Source: Annona cherimola (taxonomy: Eukaryota; Streptophyta; Magnoliopsida; Magnoliales; Annonaceae). Taken from it: a stretch of 64,000 bases of DNA. A program made the translations under genes and the position numbers. Positions 11,505-22,758 of the stretch are shown in pieces; position 1 is the first letter of the stretch; every line of letters starts with the position of its first letter. The stretch spans positions 3,995,579 through 4,059,578 of the forward strand of contig CM059975.1 in assembly GCA_030490835.1 (NCBI GenBank). Reading direction: 5' to 3'. The notes beneath the pieces were generated by a model. That model was not told where the DNA came from. It did no database searches and was given only the letters and a program-made list of their open reading frames with translations.

Positions 11505-12335
11505 AGGAGTGCGTATTCTCGCTTATATAGACGCTTTTATGGCTGCCCGATTAATAAAGATCATCTAATAAATGGTGGAGCTCATGATCATGTATTAAGT
11601 TTTTTTTCCCCTTTTTTTCTCAAAAAAGATAGATATAATTTGATTTTTCACTGATTTTGCAATAAATATCATTAATATTGTGGATTTTGAGAATTGATAA
11701 TCCAATCCATTTAAATGCATTGTAAGTTATTATGCAGGCGCTCAAAATGTGTTCTCCATAATCATAAAATATAATCTACTCTATTTAGTAATTTAGAACG
11801 GGCAAATCCACTCAAATTTTAAGATTTTGACACTTGATGAAAAATCTAATCCGCTCATTGTATTTAACATAAATTGTTTAGTTATTAAACCAAGCTTCAT
11901 CCAAATCCAATATGTGCATAAGCCATATTTGTTAAAAAATAAATATATTTATGTATAAATTAGGAAAAAAGTTAGATCCATTTATGTATATATTGGAATG
12001 TAGTAATACTTTACAGAATCATTTGTCCATGTAGTAATGATATTTTAAATTATTTAGATGTTGAAAATAAAATTTAAATTTGATATTTAGCATTAAAGTA
12101 TTTTATTACGTTGATTTTACATGTTTGTAGATGTGACTTATATATACTGATATTAGACAAATAAAAGAGTTTACATAATAATATAAGTGATACTAAATAC
12201 AATAGATTTAGTAAATTTTTTTTTATCAACTATTCAAATTTTGAAAATGGAGAAAGCTGTGTAGAAAGAGAGTTCTATAGAAGCATCCCTGTGTTTAGAA
12301 TTATTTGTTTTACTAACATTTTAATTTTCATCTAA

Positions 12336-12377
<42 letters not shown>

Positions 12378-13132
12378 GGGTCCATCTGAAAATGGTACTA
12401 AAGTAAAGTAATAAAATAATTTGATATAAATAAAAATTTTATAGTTATTTTTAAAATGTATAAATTATCTAGCATGTAATTTATACATGAATTATTGACT
12501 ATATAAAGTATTAATATATTTAAGTAAATGTAGAGCTTATTTTGAGTCAACTATACCATAACTTGTGATATATATTTAAATGCATTGGATAGTGTGTGTG
12601 TTCCATCATGTGAAACATTCCAAGGGAACTTACATTTTATGTCATACTTTTTTGTGATACTTAATATTTTTTGTCAATAAAAATTTTATCTAGCGACATA
12701 AATAATTGTTGTTGCTAAAAACTAGCTTTTAGCAACAATAACATGATGGATGTTGTAAAAAGTAATTTTTTAGAGACAAAAATTGATAGTAAAAATCATA
12801 TTTTTAGCAACAAATTTAAAAAATGTCAGAAAAGCCTTTTTGTGATGGACTCATAGTAATATTATAGTAAAAAGTAATGTAAAATTTTGCGTTGCTAAAA
12901 GTTTATTTTCTTATAATGATATTTATGTATTATCTGTTATGCTTTTTATATAAAAAATATTTACTCCCTATAACTAATGATTGACACAAGCTCTGCAACA
13001 AGGAGAGTATGTGGAAATCATATAATCTTGGCCATATGTCCTTTTAGATGGATCAACAACTAGACGAGGCTAAAAGAGAAAAATATACCAATATTAATTG
13101 AGTGGCAAGGTTTTCTAAAATTGGTATATAAT
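11505..13132. other. 3' flank of BAHD gene 1 and AT-rich transposon debris
   Basis: AATAAA at 11553-11558 may serve polyadenylation. A (TA)n run lies at about 12340-12375. From about 12650 to 12930 the motif TAGCAACAA and its complement recur several times, as in subterminal repeats of CACTA-type elements, but no CACTA ends were found. The whole stretch recurs in unit 2. Confidence 0.45.
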
Positions 13133-13472
13133 TGAATGCACCTAGATACACTTGGCTTCTGTGCACCAAGTGCAAATAACTTATTTTTAATTTTTTTGAA
13201 ATTTTTTTATAAAAATATTAATCTAATTATTTTTAATCTATAAACTAATTTTTATCATTTTGGAGACTTATAGATATTTTTATTTCTGAAAAATAGAGCT
13301 ATTTTAGTCATTTAAACATGACTAAAATATCCCTTTTTTGAAAAATCAAAAAACTTACAAGTTTTCAAAAATAGTAAAACTTAATGCATATGCTAAATAT
13401 ATTCATATGACCAATTTTATAAAAGAAAATTTAATTAAAATATTAGTTTTTACACCCGAGTGTACAGGATCC
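13133..13472. mobile_element. foldback MITE
   Basis: Left end ATTGAATGCACCTAGATACA and right end ACACCCGAGTGTACAGGAT are imperfectly inverted. The interior is a long palindrome with TCATTTTGGAGACTTATAG on one arm and its near complement on the other. The duplicate is at 25629-25973. Confidence 0.65.
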
Positions 13473-13886
13473 CAGCCCTTCTAAATTAAGCCATGCATGC
13501 AAGGGGGTTAGGGCGTCCCGTCATATAATAAAAACAAAGTAACTAATAGATGACTTAATTTATGGTATCCTCCTTAAAATGTATACAATAGGGGAGGTGA
13601 ATGTTGTTCGAACCCAATAAACCATTTTAGCAAATACTAATTTAGGTAGCATACATGTAGCAACAACACCTACAAGAGAAGTTGCTTTTAGCAACATGAA
13701 TTTTTGTTAGAAGTGCACATGTTGTAACAAAGGATTTAGCAATATTTTGTTCTGTCAAAAAATTTGGATGCTGTGGGCCTGTCACAAAAAGTATTTGTGA
13801 CAGAAGTAGCTTTTTGTCACTAAGTGCATTCGTTTAGCAACATAAAAAAATCGATCACGGAATGAATGCTTTAATGAAAATAAAAT
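13473..13886. other. flank of truncated BAHD copy with TTTTAGCAACA motifs
   Basis: Contains repeated GCAACA/TGTTGC-type motifs (for example TTGCTTTTAGCAACATG) and a TTTTTGTGACA/TGTCACAAAAA inverted pair near 13780. This suggests a degenerate CACTA- or Mutator-like transposon end beside the BAHD fragment. No gene. Confidence 0.4.
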
Positions 13887-14301
13887 ATGGTTCTGTGGGC
13901 GTACACGAAACTGACGGTGGGGGATTTGGTGCACGGCAGCCATGCGTGCGTGGCTAAAGCAATCCATGGAGCTGTGACCCAGATCGACGATGCGTATGTG
14001 CAGTCGTTTATCGACTTCGGGGAGCTGTTGGAGAGGGCAGGACAAGAGGGAGAGGTGGAGATGGAGGCTACCGCGCCGATTGTTGGGAATCTTTGCCCGG
14101 ATCTGGAGGCTCAGATTCCAGTTTCATGATCTTGACTTTGGTGGGGGTGGGCCGTGTGAATTTCTGCCGCCCTGCTTGCCTGTCGAGGGCTTCCCGAACT
14201 TGGTGCCTTCATGCAGACAGAAAGGGCACATCGACGTCTACTCGGGTCTTTCGCCCGACCACGTTGATCATTTCAAAGAGATTTGCCACTCCTTGGATTA
14301 A
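13887..14301 (+). pseudogene. truncated BAHD acyltransferase, unit 1
   Basis: Matches only the last third of the neighbouring BAHD enzyme, from MVLWAYTKLT (residue 303 of the intact gene) to the C-terminus. The catalytic HXXXD domain is absent. About 220 bp in, 11 bp are missing relative to the intact gene (around GATCTGGAGG/CTCAGATTCC), which shifts the frame: the first part reads to ...CPDLEAQIPVS and stops, and the DFGGG-containing tail continues in another frame. The 3' flank still resembles that of the intact gene. It must therefore come from an older local duplication, before the whole block was duplicated. The same lesion is present in unit 2 at 26385. Confidence 0.92.
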
Positions 14302-14778
14302 AGGAGTCTGTATTCTTGCTGATATATATGCTTTTGTGGTTTCTCGATATATAACAATTGAAAAAATTAAATAAACATCATCTAATAAATGGTGGTGCTC
14401 ATGATCATGCATTTAGTTTTCATTTTATGGTCATTTAAGGACGCATGTAATTTTTTATCAATAAAAAAGATAAGTGTACGTCTATTTTTCACTGATTTTG
14501 CAATAAATATCATTATTGACGATTTTGAGAACTTATATCCATGTATATTCCGTTGACAAAAATATTTAGGTAATTCGTTTAACAATGAGCAGAAATTTTC
14601 TGCCAAATAAATATTATCTACATATTTTTCACGATGGAATATATATGTATAAAAGTTCTCGAAATCCATAATAATGATGTTTATTACAAAATCAGTAAAA
14701 AATCAAATTACACCCATCTTCTTCAGAAAAAAAAAGAGCTGATCAACTCATATGGGAGAGTATGTGTAATAGTCATAA

Positions 14779-14818
<40 letters not shown>

Positions 14819-14967
14819 TAATTTATTAACATTAATTGTGAGCATCGGCTAGCAACAATGCGCTTTTTTAAAAGAATGCGGTAGCAATGAGAAGACATAG
14901 TAGGAAAGAAACAAAAGCTATTGAATTAAGATTTACAAGAAATCTTCAGAGATTTTCAGATTTGATA
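14302..14967. other. 3' flank of the truncated copy, with (AAT)n
   Basis: Residual similarity to the 3' flank of BAHD gene 1 (for example TCACTGATTTTGCAATAAAT). A (TAA)n microsatellite lies at about 14786-14818. It ends at the junction between the two units, where GATTTGATA runs into CATAG of the split MITE. Confidence 0.6.
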
Positions 14968-15124
14968 CATAGCCTCTTTTGCCTAATTTAATTTTATTCT
15001 TTTTATTCCTAATTATTATCATTACAATATCACATCATTCTCTCAATTTGTAATTTTTTTTCCAATTTTTCCCTATTTTTTCTATTTACCAAACACACCT
15101 AGTAATGGCTGAGTTCATATTTAG

Positions 15125-15757
15125 GAAATGGGATCACGAAAATTGAACCCAACTCAATCTCCAAAAGCTGGTTACCAATGTGCATGCGGCTGCTGCTTGC
15201 TGGATGCCAATGGTATTCCCAAGAGGTTGTCATGGCCGCAAAGTTGCATTCATGGGGAGACGATGCATATGGTGCTGCCTTGATCTTTCGTCCGAATTTC
15301 GATAATATCCGCACTCAACCAGTCAAAGTTGATAGCTGAAGGCTTAAAGAAGCGTCTCACATGAGGAAGAGTAGAGTGAGTGGCCTAAAATTGTCTTGTA
15401 TTAGACTAGTGCAGAGGATACTAATTTTTTGAGTTATGAGATTGACATCGATGTCTTGAAGGATCAGGTAATACATTCCTGTGATCAAATCTATTTCTGC
15501 ATAATCGTCAGAGTTACTGTGATTCTTGTACTTAGGAACGCATTGATCATCTATGCTTGGAAATCTTTTTTTTCATTAACTAGTTCGCAGTATGTAATCT
15601 GGACCATTATTACTGTTGGCGCTACTGCAGATAAAGGATTTCTTGATCACACGGGGTATATGATATTCCATCTGTACATGGAAAATTTGATGGCTAAGAT
15701 GAGTAACACGTGTAGAAGTTATCCATATTCCACTTGGATTATCCAGAATGGGGGGTG
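15125..15757 (+). pseudogene. unrecognised exon-like module, copy 2
   Basis: Duplicate of the module at 5634-6268. The stop codons of copy 1 are largely shared. After the CTGCAG acceptor-like site this copy has one extra base, and a frame stays open through ENLMAKMSNTCRSYPYSTWI to a stop at 15758. Family not recognised. Opposite-strand frames are shadows. Confidence 0.35.
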
Positions 15758-15774
15758 ATCCTGCGGGGCTGGCC

Positions 15775-15965
15775 TAAATATACCCACGTAATTCATTTTT
15801 AATTTTTTTTTATAAACCGTTAATCTAAATTATACAATTTATAAATTAAAATTTACCATTTTTGAAGATAGATATAAAATTTTTAAATTTTTAGATACAA
15901 AAGTACTTTAATCATTTTGAAAATGGCCCTATTTATGCTATTTTAGAGGATTCAGTCCATCTCAA
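15775..15965. mobile_element. short foldback MITE remnant, unit 2 copy
   Basis: Duplicate of the remnant at 6285-6475, with the same mirrored AT-rich arms. It entered with the segmental duplication, not by separate insertion. Confidence 0.5.
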
Positions 15966-16294
15966 ACGCATATTAATTTAATTTAAAAGTATATATGAGC
16001 AGAAAACAGAATATATAAATATATTTTAGAGTGAATATAAACCCGAGAACACCCTCATCTCATGTGTGGTTTGCACAAAATTTTGATCAAAATGATTTTA
16101 AATGACATTATTATTTAAATAATAACATAAATGGATGAAATTTATACTCTAAAATAGTGAAAATGGAACCCACTTGGGCAAACTCTAAGCGAACACCGCC
16201 AAAGATTTTATTGGACTTCTCTTTACTATATAATCGTCTATTATGTCACATCCAAATAGTAGTTAATTAATTCTTAATCTTTTGTGTCCTCTTA

Positions 16295-16560
16295 CTTTTC
16301 TCGTACATTTTTTTATTAATAGATATACACACTATGGCATCATATATTACAATCAATCATATTTAACCCTCACATGATCGAAAAATTTTCTATACACACC
16401 TCCAATTAAGGTGGAAATAGTAAACACCTCTACCCATAGGGGAAAATAATAACACCTACATTGACTGATGGTACTTGAGATTCAAACCAATGACCTAAGG
16501 GCATATGAGCCAACGATCGTTATCACTAGGCTATACGCCCGGTGGCTACTTTTAATACAT
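16295..16560 (-). mobile_element. tRNA-derived SINE, unit 2 copy
   Basis: Duplicate of the SINE at 6808-7060. On the minus strand the A-box region (near 16530) and B-box (near 16490) are still visible, but the A-box is more degraded than in unit 1. Confidence 0.7.
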
Positions 16561-17063
16561 TTTAGTATTGAAAGTAAGGGGATGTTTAGGAATGTAAAAG
16601 TTTGTAAAATTTTGGTATGAAGTGAAAATGGAAAGAAAATATTTTAATGATTGTGTAATTAATATGAAATAATAAGGGTAAAGTTAGAATAGATAGGGTA
16701 CTTAAAAGGAAAATTAATTAGAATATCGGAATAAAGTTGAAAAAATATGATTGTTGAATTGTTAAATCATTTGTGAACACCATGACTTTCATCCCACACC
16801 ACATTGCCTCATTACCAAAAAACTACTAAATGTTTCATGTTCGTATATTATAATTAATATGCAAATTTTAGTTTATATATAAAGTTAAAGAAAATTTTAA
16901 TATAAAAAGAAAATTTACATCAAGAGAAATTTTTCAACTCGAAATTCCCATTCCAATTGTAGAAATCTAGGTCCAAATGTCTAGCACAATTTCCTTTCAA
17001 ATAGTTTTCCGGTTTGGTTGTGATAATACTCATGGGAGTAGTGGACTTCAATGTTCTCATTTA

Positions 17064-17846
17064 GGAGTGAGAATAGGAGAGGCCGTACAGGGGTTATGGA
17101 TTGCTTGACCCTGACCTACTTGTTAAAAATTTTATTTAACTCTATTTTTATAACAAATTGGGACAAAATTAGTTTAACAAGTTTTGGGACAAACTTCGAT
17201 TAATATCAGACCAGTTTTAGGACAACTGATCAAGTAAAAAATCGGGTCAAATAAGATAATCTTACGAAATTTATATAACTATCAAACATAAAGATATATC
17301 TATGCTAAATTTAAATATTATATGCTTTAATTTTTACTAAGTATAAAAAAACACATTGTTATTAAAACAAAATGTGATAAAATATAGCATAACTTTATTA
17401 AAATAGATCAATATACAATAATATGTAAGAGTTATATATATATATATATATGCAAATTTCTCTTTTTTTATTAATAAAAAATGAGAAAAGAGGAGTGAAA
17501 TGCTCTTATTGATTCTTATATTGTTTTCTGAATAAATTGATTATTCTATTATTGATATAGTTTTTTTGAGAAAATATTATTGATATAGTTAATTATAAAA
17601 AATGTGATTATTTTGAAAGAAAATAATAATAAGATTTAAGCATAGATTTATAATTTTAATAAATTAATATATGCGGGGCAGGTCGGGACATGATTGACCC
17701 ACTCTTCTTCCGATTTTTGAGTTAAAATTTCTGACCAGTCCCTATACCGGGTTAAAAAAAATTTTGATTTTACTTGGTAAAAATAGGTCGGGTTAAGGGC
17801 GGGTCACGGGTTGACCCACCCCAATTCCCACACCTACTCTCACTCA
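17064..17846. mobile_element. non-autonomous DNA element, fuller copy
   Basis: Left end GGAGTGAGAATAGGAGAGG; right end reversed ATGAGTGAGAGTAGGTGTGG. Both ends are present, unlike the unit 1 copy at 7569. Subterminal GGGTC/GACCC motifs resemble the hAT elements of the window. No coding capacity. Confidence 0.55.
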
Positions 17847-17944
17847 TGGTGGAATTTTTTATTTTTTGACAATAATACATGGGATTATGTATAAACTATT
17901 TATATTTGTAATGATATAATTTTGAATTAAATACAAAAGGAATT

Positions 17945-18400
17945 TTTGCAAATATGTCTATAATGTTTGACCAATATTGCATATATGTCCCTAAGTTCGC
18001 TGATATTGCAAATATACCCACAAAGTTTGCATAAATTTGCGAACATGTTCCTTCCATTAGGATGATGTTAGAATTTTCTGTAAAATAACGGTAATGCCCT
18101 TTAAGCCAAGTGATACATTTGCAATTTTTCAAATATTGTAAACATATTTATATATATTATTATTTAAGATTTTTCAAATATACTTAAAATATTAGCAAAA
18201 ATTACAAGTGTATCACTTAATTTAAAGGACACTATCGTCATGTCACAAAAATTTTAATAGCATCCTAATGGAAGGGACATGCTTTACAAATTTATATAAA
18301 CTTTCTAGGCATATTTGCAAAATTTGCAAACTTAGGGACACAGAATTTTTAAAAAAATAAAAAATTTAAAATTGCAAATACAAGCAGTTTATGCTTGAGT
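17945..18400. mobile_element. foldback MITE (TTGCAAATATGTC family)
   Basis: The left arm TTTGCAAATATGTCTATAAT mirrors the right arm AGGCATATTTGCAAAATTTG. Internal blocks such as CCTTTAAGCCAAGTGATACA and TGTATCACTTAATTTAAAGG are inverted copies. A second, independent copy lies at 48055-48545. Absent from unit 1. Confidence 0.7.
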
Positions 18401-19386
18401 CCAAGCATTGATGTCGAATAAAATAAATAAATGGATCCCGAAGAACGAGTTTTGAAGCTCAGTGGTCGGATCCGTTAGGGGTTAGGGATGTAACAAATAA
18501 TTGACCAGCCCATCCCCAGTACTACTGATTTCCGACAGCGATATTCAAATTTAACCTTATCCGATCTATCAAGTTGTGTCGCTAATTAGTTCCTAAGCAG
18601 AAGTTGAAAAAATATTGATTACCTGATCTCAGGCCGATTTATATAAAGCAGTGAAATTAATTAATCCATCAGTGTCATTCAAAAAAAAAAAAAAAATCCA
18701 TCCGTGGGACGCAGGGTCAATAGGACGACTTCAGTAGCAATAAAACGGCGGGAATCAGACTCAAGATTCAATGGTATCAAGTTGAAACCACAGCCTTTAT
18801 ATTAGCGCAAATTCCACACATATACTATAAATTTTACCCCTAAATACATTTATACTTACAAACTTTCAAAAAATTTAAATATGCCTTATATATTTCACCT
18901 ACAATTCTATTTATACCATGCCATCCCCATAAAAATCAACATATTTTTATGTCATAAAAGTATTAAAAATTCATTTGGATGTTATTATTTTAACTATAAA
19001 ATAATAATTAAAGACGAACGTATTTTTTTTATTTCATAGGGTGCTAATGGATCTCTAATGTCGTAGTAGAATTTTAGGTCGACTCGAAATTTCGTAAGCA
19101 TAGGTAAAATTAATGGTAAAATGTATGAGTACATACGGGATTTTTCCTTTTGTATTATTTTATCACAATTATGTTTAAAACGGGGTTTTGTTACATAATA
19201 GACGGTGCAATTAGTACGCCATAGGGAACTGTTGCAAAGAATATTTAAAAAATGAAAAGCTATTTGCAAATCTCTCTAGTTTTGAGTATAATCAACAACT
19301 TAAAATTAATAAATTATATAAAACATTGACTATAAAGTTGTCGTTTTGCCGCTGAGCTTTAGACCACTGTATAGCCGTGTTCCGGC
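18401..19386. other. intergenic DNA, no gene seen
   Basis: 18401-18815 has no counterpart in unit 1 and holds GGGTT/AACCC-type motifs and an A-run near 18680. From 18816 the sequence again matches unit 1 (8344 onward). No coding frame is supported. Confidence 0.5.
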
Positions 19387-20603
19387 TAGGGGTGTAAATC
19401 GGGTCGGGTTGACTCGGGTTAGGACAAATACAACCCTAACTCACCTTGTAAAATCTCAACCCAACCCTACTTTTCACACCTTAACCCAACCCTATTTCAA
19501 CCCACCTCAAATCGGTTCGGTTCGGGTTAGAAATCGGGCTAATAGATTACACATATTATCAATGTTAGTTAAGCTTTTGTTCACCCGAATTTCTAAAATA
19601 ACAAAAAAGCAATGATAATTATAAAAAAATAAGTACTAAAAAGTTCTACGTAACTCAAAAATGGAGGATAAGTTTTGTAATTAATTTATTTTTTTGCTTT
19701 TGTATTCTTTGAGCAATTGATGTCCCCTGCAAGTCAAAAAGTGAAAGCCAAGTAAAAGTATTGCAGCAAATTATGCAAAATGAAAAAATGAATATCATAG
19801 TCTTACTTACATTTTTAGTTGGCTTCCAATCAAAGCTACAAACATCTCAAAATTCCAATTGACCGGTTCGTTATTTCAAATCACCAATGCAAGCGAACAT
19901 CTAAACAACCTATTTACAATGCAATATAGGGTATGTTTGGCAATTGAAAGAAAAAGTCAATTAAAACTTTTCAATCTAAAATTTTTCACTCTCTACAATT
20001 ATCATATTTTTAACTATCATATTTTTTAATTATTTTTTCACATTTTTCTATACAACTACCCTACTTTTCAATCATTTATATAAAACTATCCACACAACTA
20101 ACCTATCTATTTTAACTTTATTCTCTTTATTACTCATCATTACCCCTATCATATCACATCAGTTGATAACTTTTACTCTCCAAAACTTTTCATCAAAAGT
20201 TTTATTCATTACCAAACACACTCATAACCAAATAATCCAAACATAATTTCACAACTAATTAACCAAATATATTTCCAAACCAAATAAATTCAAACAACAT
20301 TTCACAACCAAATTGTCAAACATATTTCCAAACTCCACATAATTTTATTTAAATATCCAAACAACATAAATGAAATACACTCTCATAAACATATCAAAAT
20401 ACATATCTTATGAAATCGGGTTGGTTCGGGTCGGTCAAATCGGGTCGACCAACCCCCTAACCAGGCTCAACCCAATTTTGAAAATCGGGTCGGGTTGAAC
20501 CCGATTTCAAAAACCGAATTTCCAAAATATCAACCCAACCATAGTATAAATCGATCCGGGTTGATGCGGGCTCGGGTTGAACCCGACCCTATTTACACCC
20601 CTA
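19387..20603. mobile_element. non-autonomous hAT element, 1217 bp
   Basis: Starts TAGGGGTGTAAATCGGG and ends ATTTACACCCCTA, with longer inverted subterminal sequence rich in GGGTTGA/TCAACCC. Flanked by the perfect 8-bp duplication GTTCCGGC (19379-19386 and 20604-20611), the size made by hAT transposases. The same octamer is single in unit 1 at 8915-8922, so the empty site is preserved. No transposase frame. A Tourist-like MITE is nested at 19929-20223. Confidence 0.93.
19929..20223. mobile_element. Tourist-like MITE nested in the hAT element
   Basis: Ends GGGTATGTTTGG and CCAAACACACTC, flanked by ATA at 19926-19928 and 20224-20226. The interior matches the copies at 49147, 50780 and 58100 (for example AACTTTTCATCAAAAGTTTT). 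Confidence 0.85.
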
Positions 20604-20662
20604 GTTCCGGCTTCAACTGCGTCTAAAACAACGCTGACGCAGCTGTATATGCGGTAATCATG

Positions 20663-21248
20663 TTGGGGTTTTAACGGATACGGTTGGACGGGTTGGAATC
20701 TAATCTTAATTTTAATTCATTTAAAATATCTCAATCCTAATCTGTTTATTAATCAATTTAAAAAATCTCAACCCTAACCCATTTAATAAACGAGTTAGCG
20801 GGTTGTTAATGGGTTATTCAGTAGATGACATGAAAGTTTAGACTCTAGTAAATGATGATCCTCGCAGGGAAAGATGAGAGTGTTTTCGGCATAGGAAAAA
20901 TGAAAATAGGGCAATAATAGGAAATGAAATTGGGGCAACAGCGGAAAAATAAAAATTAGATGATGAAAAGAAGACGTTGAAAGGAAAAATAACTAAAGAG
21001 TTTACATTTATATATAGAATTTTACTTAATTAAATGAGTTGAATGAGTTGAACAAGTTATATGGGTTAAATGGATTACTAAACAGGTTGACAGGTTATAC
21101 AATCTCAACCTTAATCTGTTTATTTAATTAAATAGTTAAACAAGTTTGTGGATTATAACTCATTTATTCAAAAATCTCAACCCAAACTCATTTATAAACG
21201 AGTTGGACGAGCGGGTTGATGAGTTGACCATGATCATTAACACCCTTA
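20663..21248. mobile_element. hAT MITE, 586 bp, TAGGGGTGTTAA family
   Basis: Left end TTGGGGTTTTAACGG and right end CATTAACACCCTTA align to the ends of the MITE at 22227-22758 in inverted orientation. The right flank ATCCCATG (21249-21256) matches the left flank ATCATG after loss of two C. Unit 1 has ATCCCATG once, near 8967. No coding capacity. Confidence 0.85.
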
Positions 21249-21702
21249 ATCCCATGGAAGGGCTCAATGCTCCATACAATCAACTTCGCATTACCAATTG
21301 AATGGGGGCACATCTGGTCGTACTCGTGAAATCAAAATCCAAACAGCAAATAACTACCGGCCGGTCGAACTGGGCGCATCCCTGGATGTCCTAATATTGA
21401 CTGTAATGTCATCTCACAGAATAACGAACGGGGTGTATTTTGCTTTCAATACAATTTTTATTTCAAAATTTTTTACTTTACATATCAACTTAATTTTTTA
21501 ATTATTTTTTCGCATTTTTTAATACAAACTACCATACTTTTTAATCATTTCTATAAAACTAACTTATTTATTTTTAAAGAGAATTCAATTAAACTACATA
21601 GGTTTTTTTCATAAAAAAAACTTATCTATTTTAATTTTATTTTCTTTATTCTTCGTAATTAATTATCTTTGTCATATCACGTCGTTTTTTTTATTTTGAT
21701 TT

Positions 21703-21888
21703 CATGATCATGATCTACTCCACCAATTTTGATTTCTAAATTGGGATAAAAATTGGTGTGGTAATAAAATACATTATTCTAAATACAATGGGTTGAGTAG
21801 ATCATGATTTTATGATCATGTGGGGCCCATTTTGGGCCCACTGTACCGCTGTTCAGGTGCAGCGTCACTGCACCGGAACAGCTCTTAA
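21703..21888. mobile_element. partial foldback element ending at a (TA)n tract
   Basis: Right end GCGTCACTGCACCGGAACAG followed by TCTTAA(AT)n. Matches the right half of the elements at 57618 and 62263 (ATCATGATTTTATGATCATG, GGGGCCCATTTTGGGCCCAC). The left terminus is missing. It stands where unit 1 has the 9420-9940 sequence. Confidence 0.65.
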
Positions 21889-22060
21889 ATATATATATAT
21901 ATTGTTACGCAAACCTATATTTTACTTTTGAAATGCCTTAATTTTTTATTTTTTATTTTTTGAGGAAGCAGTTTTGGTAGAGCCAAATGGCCGAGGCCGC
22001 AGGCACTTCCGTGTTGGACAAGGTCAACTGTAAAAACAACAGCCGTGTGCGGTGTGCCAT

Positions 22061-22067
22061 TATAAAA
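22061..22067 (+). promoter_or_regulatory. TATA box of BAHD gene 2
   Basis: TATAAAA 47 bp before the ATG at 22114, as in gene 1. The upstream GGTCAA (minus-strand W-box, about 22021) is kept too. The promoter of this broken copy looks undamaged. Confidence 0.65.
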
Positions 22068-22226
22068 CCCCACACGCATCAGCACGAGTTGAACATCAGA
22101 AATTAGGATTAACATGGCTAATACAATGGCTATCGAAATAGTCAGCACTACTGCCTTGAAGCCATCTCCTTCTTCGCCATCCAACGCCCACATCCCTCTC
22201 AACATCTTCGACAAGGCCCTTCCAGA

Positions 22227-22758
22227 TAGGGGTGTTAATGGTCATGGTCAACTCGTTAACCCGTTCGTTCAACCTGTTAAAAATGGGTTTGGGTTGGGAT
22301 TTTTGAATAAATGAGTTATGATCCGCTTCAACCCTTTAATTAAATAAACGGATTAAGGTTGAGGCTTCGCAACCTATCAACCCGTTCAACCCGTTCAACC
22401 CGTATAACTCATTTAATATAATATATTATAATATATATATAATATTTATAACAGGAATTGATATTAAAGAGATGACTTGAGATTGGCGCCGATGTTTTCA
22501 AGCCAAAATAAATTAAATTTAGGTATGTTGGCTTCAAATTATTTAATTTATTTGAATTTACAGACTTTATTGAAGATTTTTAACATGAAAATTAGTAACA
22601 AACATAACTCGTTAACCCGTTTATTAAATGGGTTGTAAATGGGTTAGGGTTGAAGTTTTTTAAATGGGTTAATAAACGGATTAGGGTTGAGATATATTAA
22701 ATGAGTTAGGATTAGAATTAGGCTCCAACCCGTTCAACCGGATCCGTTAACACCCCTA
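22227..22758. mobile_element. hAT MITE inserted in the BAHD coding region
   Basis: 532 bp, ends TAGGGGTGTTAATGG and CGTTAACACCCCTA, flanked by the perfect 8-bp duplication CTTCCAGA (22219-22226 and 22759-22766). The octamer is single in the intact gene at 10272-10279. Interior AT-rich with repeated GGGTT/AACCC motifs, no transposase. Same family as 20663-21248, in opposite orientation. Confidence 0.96.

Larger units (their letters stand above)
5474..14967. repeat. Segmental duplication, unit 1
   Basis: This block of about 9.5 kb recurs as unit 2 from 14968. Shared markers in the same order are the exon-like module (5634 and 15125), a foldback, a SINE (6808 and 16295), a 775-bp element (7569 and 17064), the BAHD gene (10167 and 22114), a foldback (13133 and 25629) and the truncated BAHD pseudogene (13887 and 26385). 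Unit 1 lacks the three large hAT insertions of unit 2. It lacks about 970 bp next to 8343 but keeps about 500 bp (9420-9940) that unit 2 has lost. Confidence 0.92.
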
